Shown: piece after piece, positions 1-10,679 of the stretch | Layout of the letters: every line of letters begins with the position of its first letter | Position numbering within the stretch: position 1 is the stretch's first letter | Source: Paratinospora sagittata | Lineage: Eukaryota > Streptophyta > Magnoliopsida > Ranunculales > Menispermaceae | Direction of reading: 5' to 3' | Length of the DNA stretch: 64,000 bases | Assembly (NCBI GenBank): GCA_035771175.1 | Contig: CM069610.1 | Coordinates: 23,898,501-23,962,500, forward strand | Notes under the pieces: generated by a model | The model's input: the letters and a program-made list of their open reading frames with translations, nothing else | What the model was told of the DNA's origin: nothing | Database searches by the model: none | Translations under genes and position numbers: made by a program

Positions 1-426
1 TAAAATGAAGGACTTGCTGATCAACGACGTTATCATCAAGACAGATTGCAATTTTGATTCTATTCGAAGCTTGTTTTGACGAATGCAAGAATCAATACTT
101 TCTTCTCTTGAAAAACTCTTTGGAAAGCTCAATCTAACTTGCAAAAATCGTGTGTGTTGTATTTTTGAAAATCAGAGAATGAGTGTTTTATAAAATTAGA
201 AGTTGCGGGTTAAAGGGCAAGAGAGTACAAAATGATTTGAATTGAAAACATTGTTTAATCTAAAGTTGTTTTGGGCGTGCGAGACAATGGGAATCATCTA
301 GGTGTTAGTAGAGAATATTTCAATTAAGACAACCTGGAGAAATTGTATAACGAATAGACAAATCGAGCAAGCAGAAGTGCCCACATTTTTCTCGTTAGAA
401 ATATCAGATTTTTTTCACAGACGTGG

Positions 427-752
427 ATAGCGTGCTATTGGGTTGTGTATCATGTTCTCAATTTACAGATAGCGGGCGATAGCAGATTGATATACACAAA
501 CCCGAGAGCTCGAGTTTTACGGACTTTCCGATAGCGTGTTATCGAGGCCTATATCGCGCTATTGCCCATTTTACTAAAAATGGAAAGGTCACGGCAACAG
601 CTTTATAGCGAAGTATCAAAGGGGGTAGCGCGGTATAGACAATTTTTCAGAAAAACAAATGTTTTGTTATAGAACCCTATCAGCGTGCTGTCAACACGGA
701 TAGTGCGCTAGTGCCTTAAGGAAAATCTTGGCAAATTGCTGGATAGCCTTAT
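427..752 (+). repeat. Cluster of nine ATAGCGNGCTAT-like dyads inside the monomer (shown in unit 1)
   Basis: Degenerate copies of a 12-base dyad are centred at about 432, 474, 536, 556, 610, 630, 685, 705 and 747. Examples are ATAGCGTGCTAT, ATAGCGGGCGAT (ATAGCTGGCTAT in class A), ATAGCGTGTTAT, ATATCGCGCTAT, ATAGCGAAGTAT, TCAGCGTGCTGT and ATAGTGCGCTAG. Site 6 is usually ATAGCGCGGTAT, changed to GTAGCGCGGTAT here. The last site is short. Successive spacings are 42, 62, 20, 54, 20, 55, 20 and 42 bases. Sites 3-4, 5-6 and 7-8 form pairs recurring every 74-75 bases, each followed by a similar T-rich then A-rich stretch, which suggests old internal duplication. The cluster is present in every unit. 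A protein-binding or DNA-structure role is only inference. Confidence 0.7.
654..668. repeat. Small hairpin between dyad sites 6 and 7 (shown in unit 1)
   Basis: AACAAA (654-659), a TGT loop and TTTGTT (663-668) form a perfect six-base stem. In units with AGAATAAC (classes A, E, F, H) one substitution lengthens the stem to ATAACAAA/TTTGTTAT, eight base pairs. Confidence 0.6.
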
Positions 753-975
753 TTTTGTAAAATTAATATTTTGACACTCAAGAACCATTCCATTAACTCA
801 AAACATATTGTATAAGATTAAAAACTTTTAAATAATTCAAAACTCATTGAAATTATGATTAAAACCTTTCGGAAAACATTTTTTCAAAATGAAATACTAT
901 ATCGAAGTGATTTTGAAGACTTTGCAGATTTCAGAGTTTTAGTGCTGAGATTGATCGAGAGGTTACCCTACACAC

Positions 976-1040
976 CAAAGATCAAACTAATGCCTTACTT
1001 AGGCATGAGATATGTCTTCGTTCTTTTAGCTTGATCTTTG
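976..1040. repeat. Nested inverted repeat near the monomer 3' end (shown in unit 1)
   Basis: CAAAGATCAAACTA (976-989) faces TAGCTTGATCTTTG (1027-1040): 13 of 14 positions are complementary, including a perfect run of ten. Between the arms is a second perfect stem, ATGCCT/AGGCAT (990-995 and 1001-1006), with a five-base loop. It occurs once per unit. In class D the left arm reads AAAGACCAAACTA without a compensating change on the right, which weakly argues against selection for pairing. Confidence 0.75.
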
Positions 1041-1153
1041 TAGACTTCGAAAGCTATTGTTTGATGTGTTTTTGATGCAAGACAATTGATGTGTTCTTTT
1101 TTTGTTGTGTTATCTTACCGAGACCACTTCATATATACTTACAACTTAAAACA

Positions 1154-1267
1154 ATGGATAGCCTCTGCAAATCTAAGCACAAAAGGGATAAAATGATGGA
1201 CTTGCTGATCAACGACGTTATCATCAAGACAGATTGCAATTTTGATTCTATTCGAAGCTTGTTTTGA
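1154..1267 (+). other. Short open reading frame in good start context, 37 codons (representative of one per unit)
   Basis: An ATG lies 35 bases before each unit landmark, in the context AAACAATGG, which fits the eukaryotic (especially plant) start consensus. The frame runs 37 codons to TGA and gives a lysine-rich peptide starting MDSLCKSKHKRDK (MDSLY, MDSLR, MESLC or MDNLC in variant units). I saw no frameshift or early stop in any copy. After the TGA the same frame stays open for a further 37 codons (1268-1378) to TAA. No family is recognised. It could be a relic of a coding sequence captured by the repeat, or chance: near-identical copies of any short frame would all look intact. No evidence of expression. 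Confidence 0.2.
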
Positions 1268-2375
1268 CAAATGCAAGAATCAATACTTTCTTCTCTTGAA
1301 AAACTCTTTGGAAAGCTCAATCTAACTTGCAAAAATCGTGTGTGTTGTATTTTTGAAAATCAGAGAATGAGTGTTTTATAAAATTAGAAGTTGCGGGTTA
1401 AAGGGCAAGAGAGTACAAAATGATTTGAATTGAAAACATTGTCTAATCTAAAGTTGTTTTGGGCGTGCGAGACAATGGGAATCATCTAGGTGTTAGTAGA
1501 GAATATTTCAATTAAGACAACCTGGAGAAATTGTATAACGAATAGACAAATCGAGCAAGCAGAAGTGCCCACATTTTTCTCGTTAGAAATATCAGATTTT
1601 TTTCACAGACGTGGATAGCGTGCTATTGGGTTGTGTATCATGTTCTCAATTTACAGATAGCTGGCTATAGCAGATCGATATACACAAACCCGAGAGCTCG
1701 AGTTTTACGGACTTTCCGATAGCGTGTTATCGAGGCCTATATCGCGCTATTGCCCATTTTACTAAAAATGGAAAGGTCACGGCAACAGCTTTATAGCGAA
1801 GTATCAAAGGGGATAGCGCGGTATAGACAATTTTTCAGAATAACAAATGTTTTGTTATAGAACCCTATCAGCGTGCTGTCAACACTGATAGTGCGCTAGT
1901 GCCTTCAGGAAAATCTTGGCAAATTGCTGGATATCCTTAGTTTTGTAAAATTAATATTTTGACACTCAACAACCATTCCATTAACTCAAAACATATTGTA
2001 TAAGATTAAAAACTTTTAAATAATTCAAAACTCATTGAAATTATGATTAAAACCTTTCGGAAAACATTTTTTCAAAATGAAATACTATATCGAAGTGATT
2101 TTGAAGACTTTGCAGATTTCAGAGTTTTAGTGCTGAGATTGATCGAGAGGTTACCCTACACACCAAAGATCAAACTAATGCCTTACTTAGGCATGAGATA
2201 TGTCTTCGTTCTTTTAGCTTGATCTTTGTAGACTTCGAAAGCTATTGTTTGATGTGTTTTTGATGCAAGACAATTGATGTGTTCTTTTTTGTTGTGTTAT
2301 CATACCGAGACCACTTCATATATACTTACAACTTAAAACAATGGATAGCCTCTGCAAATCTAAGCACAAAAGGGA
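1189..2375 (+). repeat. Monomer 2, class A (1,187 bp)
   Basis: Typical A with GTCTAATC and TTATCATACC. Private ATGATGGAC at the unit start adds a second Met codon to the short frame. Confidence 0.95.
1271..1381 (+). other. Second short frame, 36 codons, in frame after the TGA (representative)
   Basis: The frame begins at the ATG two codons after the TGA of the preceding short frame and ends at TAA. Its peptide starts MQESILSSLEKLFGKL, which could form an amphipathic helix. Class D and some B and H units change CTTGCAAAA to CTTGAAAAA, creating an early TGA after LNLT. Units 33 and 41 carry an added A that shifts the frame. These breaks argue against a maintained protein. Confidence 0.15.
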
Positions 2376-3561
2376 TAAAATGAAGGACTTGCTGATCAAC
2401 GACGTTATCATCAAGACAGATTGCAATTTTGATTCTATTCGAAGCTTGTTTTGACAAATGCAAGAATCAATACTTTCTTCTCTTGAAAAACTCTTTGGAA
2501 AGCTCAATCTAACTTGCAAAAATCGTGTGTGTTGTATTTTTGAAAATCAGAGAATGAGTGTTTTATAAAATTAGAAGTTGCGGGTTAAAGGGCAAGAGAG
2601 TACAAAATGATTTGAATTGAAAACATTGTTTAATCTAAAGTTGTTTTGGGCGTGCGAGACAATGGGAATCATCTAGGTGTTAGTAGAGAATATTTCAATT
2701 AAGACAACCTGGAGAAATTGTATAAGGAATAGAAAAATCGAGCAAGCAGAAGTGCCCACATTTTTCTCGTTAGAAATATCAGATTTTTTTCACAGACGTG
2801 GATAGCGTGCTATTGGGTTGTGTATCATGTTCTCAATTGACAGATAGCAGGCGATAGCAGATTGATATACACAAACCCGAGAGCTCGAGTTTTACGGACT
2901 TTCCGATAGCGCGTTATCGAGGCCTATATCGCGCTATTGCCCATTTTACTAAAAATGGAAAGGTCACGGCAACAACTTTATAGCGAAGTATCAAAGGGGA
3001 TAGCGCGGTATAGACAATTTTTCAGAAAAACAAATGTTTTGTTATAGAACCCTATCAGCGTGCTGTCAACACTGATAGTGCGCTAGTGCCTTCAGGAAAA
3101 TCTTGGCAAATTGCTGGATAGCCTTATTTTTGTAAAATTAATATTTTGACACTCAAGAACCATTCCATTAACTCAAAACATATTGTATAAGATTAAAAAC
3201 TTTTAAATAATTCAAAACTCATTGAAATTATGATTAAAACCTTTCGGAAAACATTTTTTCAAAATGAAATACTATATCGAAGTGATTTTGAAAACTTTGC
3301 AGATTTCAGAGTTTTAGTGCTGAGATTGATCGAGAGGTTACCCTCACACCAAAGATCAAACTAATGCCTTACTTAGGCATGAGATATGTCTTCGTTCTTT
3401 TAGCTTGATCTTTGTAGACTTCGAAAGCTATTGTTTGATGTGTTTTTGATGCAAGACAATTGATGTGTTCTTTTTTGTTGTGTTATCTTACCGAGACCAC
3501 TTCATATATACATACAACTTAAAACAATGGATAGCCTCTGCAAATCTAAGCACAAAAGGGA
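2376..3561 (+). repeat. Monomer 3, class B (1,186 bp)
   Basis: Typical B: AAGGAATAGAA, AGGCGAT, CCCTCACACC, TTTTGAAAACTT. It is followed by ATATACATAC instead of ATATACTTAC. Confidence 0.95.
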
Positions 3562-4748
3562 TAAAATGAAGGACTTGCTGATCAACGACGTTATCATCAA
3601 GACAGATTGCAATTTTGATTCTATTCGAAGCTTGTTTTGACAAATGCAAGAATCAATACTTTCTTCTCTTGAAAAACTCTTTGGAAAGCTCAATCTAACT
3701 TGCAAAAATCGTGTGTGTTGTATTTTTGAAAATCAGAGAATGAGTGTTTTATAAAATTAGAAGTTGCGGGTTAAAGGGCAAGAGAGTACAAAATGATTTG
3801 AATTGAAAACATTGTCTAATCTAAAGTTGTTTTGGGCGTGCGAGACAATGGGAATCATCTAGGTGTTAGTAGAGAATATTTCAATTAAGACAACCTGGAG
3901 AAATTGTATAACGAATAGACAAATCGAGCAAGCAGAAGTGCCCACATTTTTCTCGTTAGAAATATCAGATTTTTTTCACAGACGTGGATAGCGTGCTATT
4001 GGGTTGTGTATCATGTTCTCAATTTACAGATATCTGGCTATAGCAGATCGATATACACAAACCCGAGAGCTCGAGTTTTACGGACTTTCCGATAGCGTGT
4101 TATCGAGGCCTATATCGCGCTATTGCCCATTTTACTAAAAATGGAAAGGTCACGGCAACAGCTTTATAGCGAAGTATCAAAGGGGATAGCGCGGTATAGA
4201 CAATTTTTCAGAATAACAAATGTTTTGTTATAGAACCCTATCAGCGTGCTGTCAACACTGATAGTGCGCTAGTGCCTTCAGGAAAATCTTGGCAAATTGC
4301 TGGATATCCTTAGTTTTGTAAAATTAATATTTTGACACTCAACAACCATTCCATTAACTCAAAACATATTGTATAAGATTAAAAACTTTTAAATAATTCA
4401 AAACTCATTGAAATTATGATTAAAACCTTTCGGAAAACATTTTTTCAAAATGAAATACTATATCGAAGTGATTTTGAAGACTTTGCAGATTTCAGAGTTT
4501 TAGTGCTGAGATTGATCGAGAGGTTACCCTACACACCAAAGATCAAACTAATGCCTTACTTAGGCATGAGATATGTCTTCGTTCTTTTAGCTTGATCTTT
4601 GTAGACTTCGAAAGCTATTGTTTGATGTGTTTTTGATGCAAGACAATTGATGTGTTCTTTTTTGTTGTGTTATCATACCGAGACCACTTCATATATACTT
4701 ACAACTTAAAACAATGGAAAGCCTCTGCAAATCTAAGCACAAAAGGGA
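3562..4748 (+). repeat. Monomer 4, class A (1,187 bp)
   Basis: A with GTCTAATC. Private TATCTGGCTAT degrades dyad site 2. It is followed by GGAAAGCC. Confidence 0.95.
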
Positions 4749-5934
4749 TAAAATGAAGGACTTGCTGATCAACGACGTTATCATCAAGACAGATTGCAAT
4801 TTTGATTCTATTCGAAGCTTGTTTTGACAAATGCAAGAATCAATACTTTCTTCTCTTGAAAAACTCTTTGGAAAGCTCAATCTAACTTGCAAAAATCGTG
4901 TGTGTTGTATTTTTGAAAATCAGAGAATGAGTGTTTTATAAAATTAGAAGTTGCGGGTTAAAGGGCAAGAGAGTACAAAATGATTTGAATTGAAAACATT
5001 GTTTAATCTAAAGTTGTTTTGGGCGTGCGAGACAATGGGAATCATCTAGGTGTTAGTAGAGAATATTTCAATTAAGACAACCTGGAGAAATTGTATAAGG
5101 AATAGAAAAATCGAGCAAGCAGAAGTGCCCACATTTTTCTCGTTAGAAATATCAGATTTTTTTCACAGACGTGGATAGCGTGCTATTGGGTTGTGTATCA
5201 TGTTCTCAATTGACAGATAGCAGGCGATAGCAGATTGATATACACAAACCCGAGAGCTCGAGTTTTACGGACTTTCCGATAGCGCGTTATCGAGGCCTAT
5301 ATCGCGCTATTGCCCATTTTACTAAAAATGGAAAGGTCACGGCAACAACTTTATAGCGAAGTATCAAAGGGGATAGCGCGGTATAGACAATTTTTCAGAA
5401 AAACAAATGTTTTGTTATAGAACCCTATCAGCGTGCTGTCAACACTGATAGTGCGCTAGTGCCTTCAGGAAAATCTTGGCAAATTGCTGGATAGCCTTAT
5501 TTTTGTAAAATTAATATTTTGACACTCAAGAACCATTCCATTAACTCAAAACATATTGTATAAGATTAAAAACTTTTAAATAATTCAAAACTCATTGAAA
5601 TTATGATTAAAACCTTTCGGAAAACATTTTTTCAAAATGAAATACTATATCGAAGTGATTTTGAAAACTTTGCAGATTTCAGAGTTTTAGTGCTGAGATT
5701 GATCGAGAGGTTACCCTCACACCAAAGATCAAACTAATGCCTTACTTAGGCATGAGATATGTCTTCGTTCTTTTAGCTTGATCTTTGTAGACTTCGAAAG
5801 CTATTGTTTGATGTGTTTTTGATGCAAGACAATTGATGTGTTCTTTTTTGTTGTGTTATCTTACCGAGACCACTTCATATATACTTACAACTTAAAACAA
5901 TGGATAGCCTCTGCAAATCTAAGCACAAAAGGGA
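4749..5934 (+). repeat. Monomer 5, class B (1,186 bp)
   Basis: Typical B unit; by eye indistinguishable from unit 3 at all class markers. Confidence 0.95.
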
Positions 5935-7121
5935 TAAAATGAAGGACTTGCTGATCAACGACGTTATCATCAAGACAGATTGCAATTTTGATTCTATTCG
6001 AAGCTTGTTTTGACAAATGCAAGAATCAATACTTTCTTCTCTTGAAAAACTCTTTGGAAAGCTCAATCTAACTTGCAAAAATCGTGTGTGTTGTATTTTT
6101 GAAAATCAGAGAATGAGTGTTTTATAAAATTAGAAGTTGCGGGTTAAAGGGCAAGAGAGTACAAAATGATTTGAATTGAAAACATTGTCTAATCTAAAGT
6201 TGTTTTGGGCGTGCGAGACAATGGGAATCATCTAGGTGTTAGTAGAGAATATTTCAATTAAGACAACCTGGAGAAATTGTATAACGAATAGACAAATCGA
6301 GCAAGCAGAAGTGCCCACATTTTTCTCGTTAGAAATATCAGATTTTTTTCACAGACGTGGATAGCGTGCTATTGGGTTGTGTATCATGTTCTCAATTTAC
6401 AGATAGCTGGCTATAGCAGATCGATATACACAAACCCGAGAGCTCGAGTTTTACGGACTTTCCGATAGCGTGTTATCGAGGCCTATATCGCGCTATTGCC
6501 CATTTTACTAAAAATGGAAAGGTCACGGCAACAGCTTTATAGCGAAGTATCAAAGGGGATAGCGCGGTATAGACAATTTTTCAGAATAACAAATGTTTTG
6601 TTATAGAACCCTATCAGCGTGCTGTCAACACTGATAGTGCGCTAGTGCCTTCAGGAAAATCTTGGCAAATTGCTGGATATCCTTAGTTTTGTAAAATTAA
6701 TATTTTGACACTCAACAACCATTCCATTAACTCAAAACATATTGTATAAGATTAAAAACTTTTAAATAATTCAAAACTCATTGAAATTATGATTAAAACC
6801 TTTCGGAAAACATTTTTTCAAAATGAAATACTATATCGAAGTGATTTTGAAGACTTTGCAGATTTCAGAGTTTTAGTGCTGAGATTGATCGAGAGGTTAC
6901 CCTACACACCAAAGATCAAACTAATGCCTTACTTAGGCATGAGATATGTCTTCGTTCTTTTAGCTTGATCTTTGTAGACTTCGAAAGCTATTGTTTGATG
7001 TGTTTTTGATGCAAGACAATTGATGTGTTCTTTTTTGTTGTGTTATCTTACCGAGACCACTTCATATATACTTACAACTTAAAACAATGGATAGCCTCTG
7101 CAAATCTAAGCACAAAAGGGA
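5935..7121 (+). repeat. Monomer 6, class A (1,187 bp)
   Basis: A with GTCTAATC, but ending in TTATCTTACC, the marker normally seen in B, C and D. Confidence 0.95.
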
Positions 7122-8307
7122 TAAAATGAAGGACTTGCTGATCAACGACGTTATCATCAAGACAGATTGCAATTTTGATTCTATTCGAAGCTTGTTTTGA
7201 CAAATGCAAGAATCAATACTTTCTTCTCTTGAAAAACTCTTTGGAAAGCTCAATCTAACTTGCAAAAATCGTGTGTGTTGTATTTTTGAAAATCAGAGAA
7301 TGAGTGTTTTATAAAATTAGAAGTTGCGGGTTAAAGGGCAAGAGAGTACAAAATGATTTGAATTGAAAACATTGTTTAATCTAAAGTTGTTTTGGGCGTG
7401 CGAGACAATGGGAATCATCTAGGTGTTAGTAGAGAATATTTCAATTAAGACAACCTGGAGAAATTGTATAAGGAATAGAAAAATCGAGCAAGCAGAAGTG
7501 CCCACCTTTTTCTCGTTAGAAATATCAGATTTTTTTCACAGACGTGGATAGCGTGCTATTGGGTTGTGTATCATGTTCTCAATTGACAGATAGCAGGCGA
7601 TAGCAGATTGATATACACAAACCCGAGAGCTCGAGTTTTACGGACTTTCCGATAGCGCGTTATCGAGGCCTATATTGCGCTATTGCCCATTTTACTAAAA
7701 ATGGAAAGGTCACGGCAACAACTTTATAGCGAAGTATCAAAGGGGATAGCGCGGTATAGACAATTTTTCAGAAAAACAAATGTTTTGTTATAGAACCCTA
7801 TCAGCGTGCTGTCAACACTGATAGTGCGCTAGTGCCTTCAGGAAAATCTTGGCAAATTGCTGGATAGCCTTATTTTTGTAAAATTAATATTTTGACACTC
7901 AAGAACCATTCCATTAACTCAAAACATATTGTATAAGATTAAAAACTTTTAAATAATTCAAAACTCATTGAAATTATGATTAAAACCTTTCGGAAAACAT
8001 TTTTTCAAAATGAAATACTATATCGAAGTGATTTTGAAAACTTTGCAGATTTCAGAGTTTTAGTGCTGAGATTGATCGAGAGGTTACCCTCACACCAAAG
8101 ATCAAACTAATGCCTTACTTAGGCATGAGATATGTCTTCGTTCTTTTAGCTTGATCTTTGTAGACTTCGAAAGCTATTGTTTGATGTGTTTTTGATGCAA
8201 GACAATTGATGTGTTCTTTTTTGTTGTGTTATCTTACCGAGACCACTTCATATATACTTACAACTTAAAACAATGGATAGCCTCTGCAAATCTAAGCACA
8301 AAAGGGA
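7122..8307 (+). repeat. Monomer 7, class B (1,186 bp)
   Basis: B with CCCACCTTTTT (normally CCCACATTTTT) and TATATTGCGC. The second marker is shared with units 9 and 11. Confidence 0.95.
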
Positions 8308-9491
8308 TAAAATGAAGGACTTGCTGATCAACGACGTTATCATCAAGACAGATTGCAATTTTGATTCTATTCGAAGCTTGTTTTGACAAATGCAAGAATC
8401 AATACTTTCTTCTCTTGAAAAACTCTTTGGAAAGCTCAATCTAACTTGAAAAAATCGTGTGTGTTGTATTTTTGAAAATCAGAGAATGAGTGTTTTATAA
8501 AATTAGAAGTTGCGGGTTAAAGGGCAAGAGAGTACAAAATGATTTGAATTGAAAACATTGTTTAATCTAAAGTTGTTTTGGCGCGTGCGAGACAATTGGA
8601 ATCATCTAGGTGTTAGTAGAGAATATTTCAATTAAGACAACCTGGAGAAATTGTATAAGGAATAGAAAAATCGAGCAAGCAGAAGTGCCCACATTTTTCT
8701 CGTTAGAAATATCAGATTTTTTTCACAGACGTGGATAGCGTGCTATTGGGTTGTGTATCATGTTCTCAATTGACAGATAGCAGGCGATAGCAGATTGATA
8801 TACACAAACCCGAGAGCTCGAGTTTTACGGACTTTCCGATAGCGTGTTATCGAGGCCTATATCGCGCTATTGCCCATTTTACTAAAAATGGAAAGGCCAC
8901 GGCAACAGCTTTATAGCGAAGTATCAAAGGGGATAGCGCGGTATAGACAATTTTTCAGAAAAACAAATGTTTTGTTATAGAACCCTATCAACGTGCTGTC
9001 AACACGGATAGTGCGCTAGTGCCTTAAGGAAAATCTTGGCAAATTGCTGGATAGCCTTATTTTTGTAAAATTAATATTTTGACACTCAAGAACCATTCCA
9101 TTAACTCAAAACATATTGTATAAGATTAAAAACTTTTAAATAATTCAAAACTCATTGAAATTATGATTAAAACCTTTCGGAAAACATTTTTTCAAAATGA
9201 AATACTATCTCGAAGTGATTTTGAAGACTTTGCAGATTTCAGAGTTTTAGTGCTGAGATTGATCGAGAGGTCTACACGACAAAGACCAAACTAATGCCTT
9301 ACTTAGGCATGAGATATGTCCTCGTTCTTTTAGCTTGATCTTTGTAGACTTTGAAAGCTATTGTTTGATGTGTTCTTGATGCAAGACAATTGATGTGTTC
9401 TTTTTTGTTGTGTTATCTTACCGAGACCACTTCATATATACTTACAACTTAAAACAATGGATAGCCTCTGCAAATCTAAGCACAAAAGGGA
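8308..9491 (+). repeat. Monomer 8, class D (1,184 bp)
   Basis: D markers throughout. It has one extra base in GGCGCGTGCG, and private ACTATCTCGAAG and TCTACACGACAAAG. It lies alone between the AB dimers and the 2,376-bp dimers. Confidence 0.95.
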
Positions 9492-10679
9492 TAAAATGAA
9501 GGACTTGCTGATCAACGACGTTATCATCAAGACAGATTGCAATTTTGATTCTATTCGAAGCTTGTTTTGACAAATGCAAGAATCAATACTTTCTTCTCTT
9601 GAAAAACTCTTTGGAAAGCTCAATCTAACTTGCAAAAATCGTGTGTGTTGTATTTTTGAAAATCAGAGAATGAGTGTTTTATAAAATTAGAAGTTGCGGG
9701 TTAAAGGGCAAGAGAGTACAAAATGATTTGAATTGAAAACATTGTTTAATCTAAAGTTGTTTTGGGCGTGCGAGACAATGGGAATCATCTAGGTGTTAGT
9801 AGAGAATATTTCAATTAAGACAACCTGGAGAAATTGTATAAGGAATAGAAAAATCGAGCAAGCAGAAGTGCCCACATTTTTCTCGTTAGAAATATCAGAT
9901 TTTTTTCACAGACGTGGATAGCGTGCTATTGGGTTGTGTATCATGTTCTCAATTGACAGATAGCGGGAGATAGCAGATTGATATACACAAACCCGAGAGC
10001 TCGAGTTTTACGGACTTTCCGATAGCGCGTTATCGAGGCCTATATTGCGCTATTGCCCATTTTACTAAAAATGGAAAGGTCACGGCAACAACTTTATAGC
10101 GAAGTATCAAAGGGGATAGCGCGGTATAGACAATTTTTCAGAAAAACAAATGTTTTGTTATAGAACCCTATCAGCGTGCTGTCAACACTGATAGTGCGCT
10201 AGTGCCTTCAGGAAAATCTTGGCAAATTGCTGGATAGCCTTATTTTTGTAAAATTAATATTTTGACACTCAAGAACCATTCCATTAACTCAAAACATATT
10301 GTATAAGATTAAAAACTTTTAAATAATTCAAAACTCATTGAAATTATGATTAAAACCTTTCGGAAAACATTTTTTCAAAATGAAATACTATATCGAAGTG
10401 ATTTTGAAGACTTTGCAGATTTCAGAGTTTTAGTGCTGAGATTGATCGAGAGGTTACCCTACACACCAAAGATCAAACTAATGCCTTACTTAGGCATGAG
10501 ATATGTCTTCGTTCTTTTAGCTTGATCTTTGTAGACTTCGAAAGCTATTGTTTGATGTGTTTTTGATGCAAGACAATTGATGTGTTCTTTTTTTGTTGTG
10601 TTATCTTACCGAGACCACTTCATATATACTTACAACTTAAAACAATGGACAGCCTCTACAAATCTAAGCACAAAAGGGA
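9492..10679 (+). repeat. Monomer 9, B/C chimera (1,188 bp)
   Basis: B-like AAGGAATAGAA and AACAACTT, private GGGAGAT, then a C-like 3' end: full TTACCCTACAC, GAAGACTT and seven T's. Confidence 0.93.

Larger units (their letters stand above)
1..1188 (+). repeat. Monomer 1, class C variant (1,188 bp)
   Basis: C markers AACGAATAGAC, GGGCGAT, AACACGGAT and seven T's, but with CAATTTACAG and CTTAAGG (the latter D-like). Private changes: GACGAATGC, and GGGGGTAGCG, which alters dyad site 6. Confidence 0.95.
1189..8307 (+). repeat. Higher-order repeat: A-B dimer, three copies (period 2,373 bp)
   Basis: Units 2-7 alternate strictly between class A (1,187 bp) and class B (1,186 bp). Within this block A units carry GTCTAATC, AACGAATAGAC, ATAGCTGGCTAT (TATCTGGCTAT in unit 4), AGAATAAC and CAACAACC; B units carry GTTTAATC, AAGGAATAGAA, AGGCGAT and CCCTCACACC. 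Copies of the same class two units apart differ by only a few bases, whereas neighbours differ at many markers. That is the signature of homogenisation at the dimer level. Confidence 0.93.

Noticed and set aside
1131..1138. ATATATAC as a TATA box for the short reading frame
   Set aside because: It lies only about 20 bases before the ATG, too close for a TATA box with a 5' untranslated leader, and AT-rich words of this kind are expected by chance.
1..1188. Nested LTR retrotransposon or MITE copies as the origin of the repeat
   Set aside because: No terminal repeats, primer-binding site, polypurine tract or target-site duplication is visible at any unit boundary. Descent from such an element cannot be excluded, but nothing supports it here.
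1..1188. CENP-B box, telomere repeat or tRNA-like internal promoter (A/B boxes)
   Set aside because: I searched one unit on both strands by eye and found no convincing match to these motifs.
1..1188. Monomer length as a whole number of nucleosomes
   Set aside because: 1,187 bp is close to seven times 170 but fits plant-like spacings near 180 poorly; with a free choice of spacing this carries no weight.
1129..1332. A 63-67 codon minus-strand reading frame repeated once per unit in almost every unit (also at 2316, 3502, and so on), starting from TTG
   Set aside because: It has no ATG start at its 5' end and no recognisable domain. It overlaps the plus-strand short frames, loses four codons at its 5' end in several units, and is broken outright in units 33 and 41. 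Repetition merely reflects the satellite.
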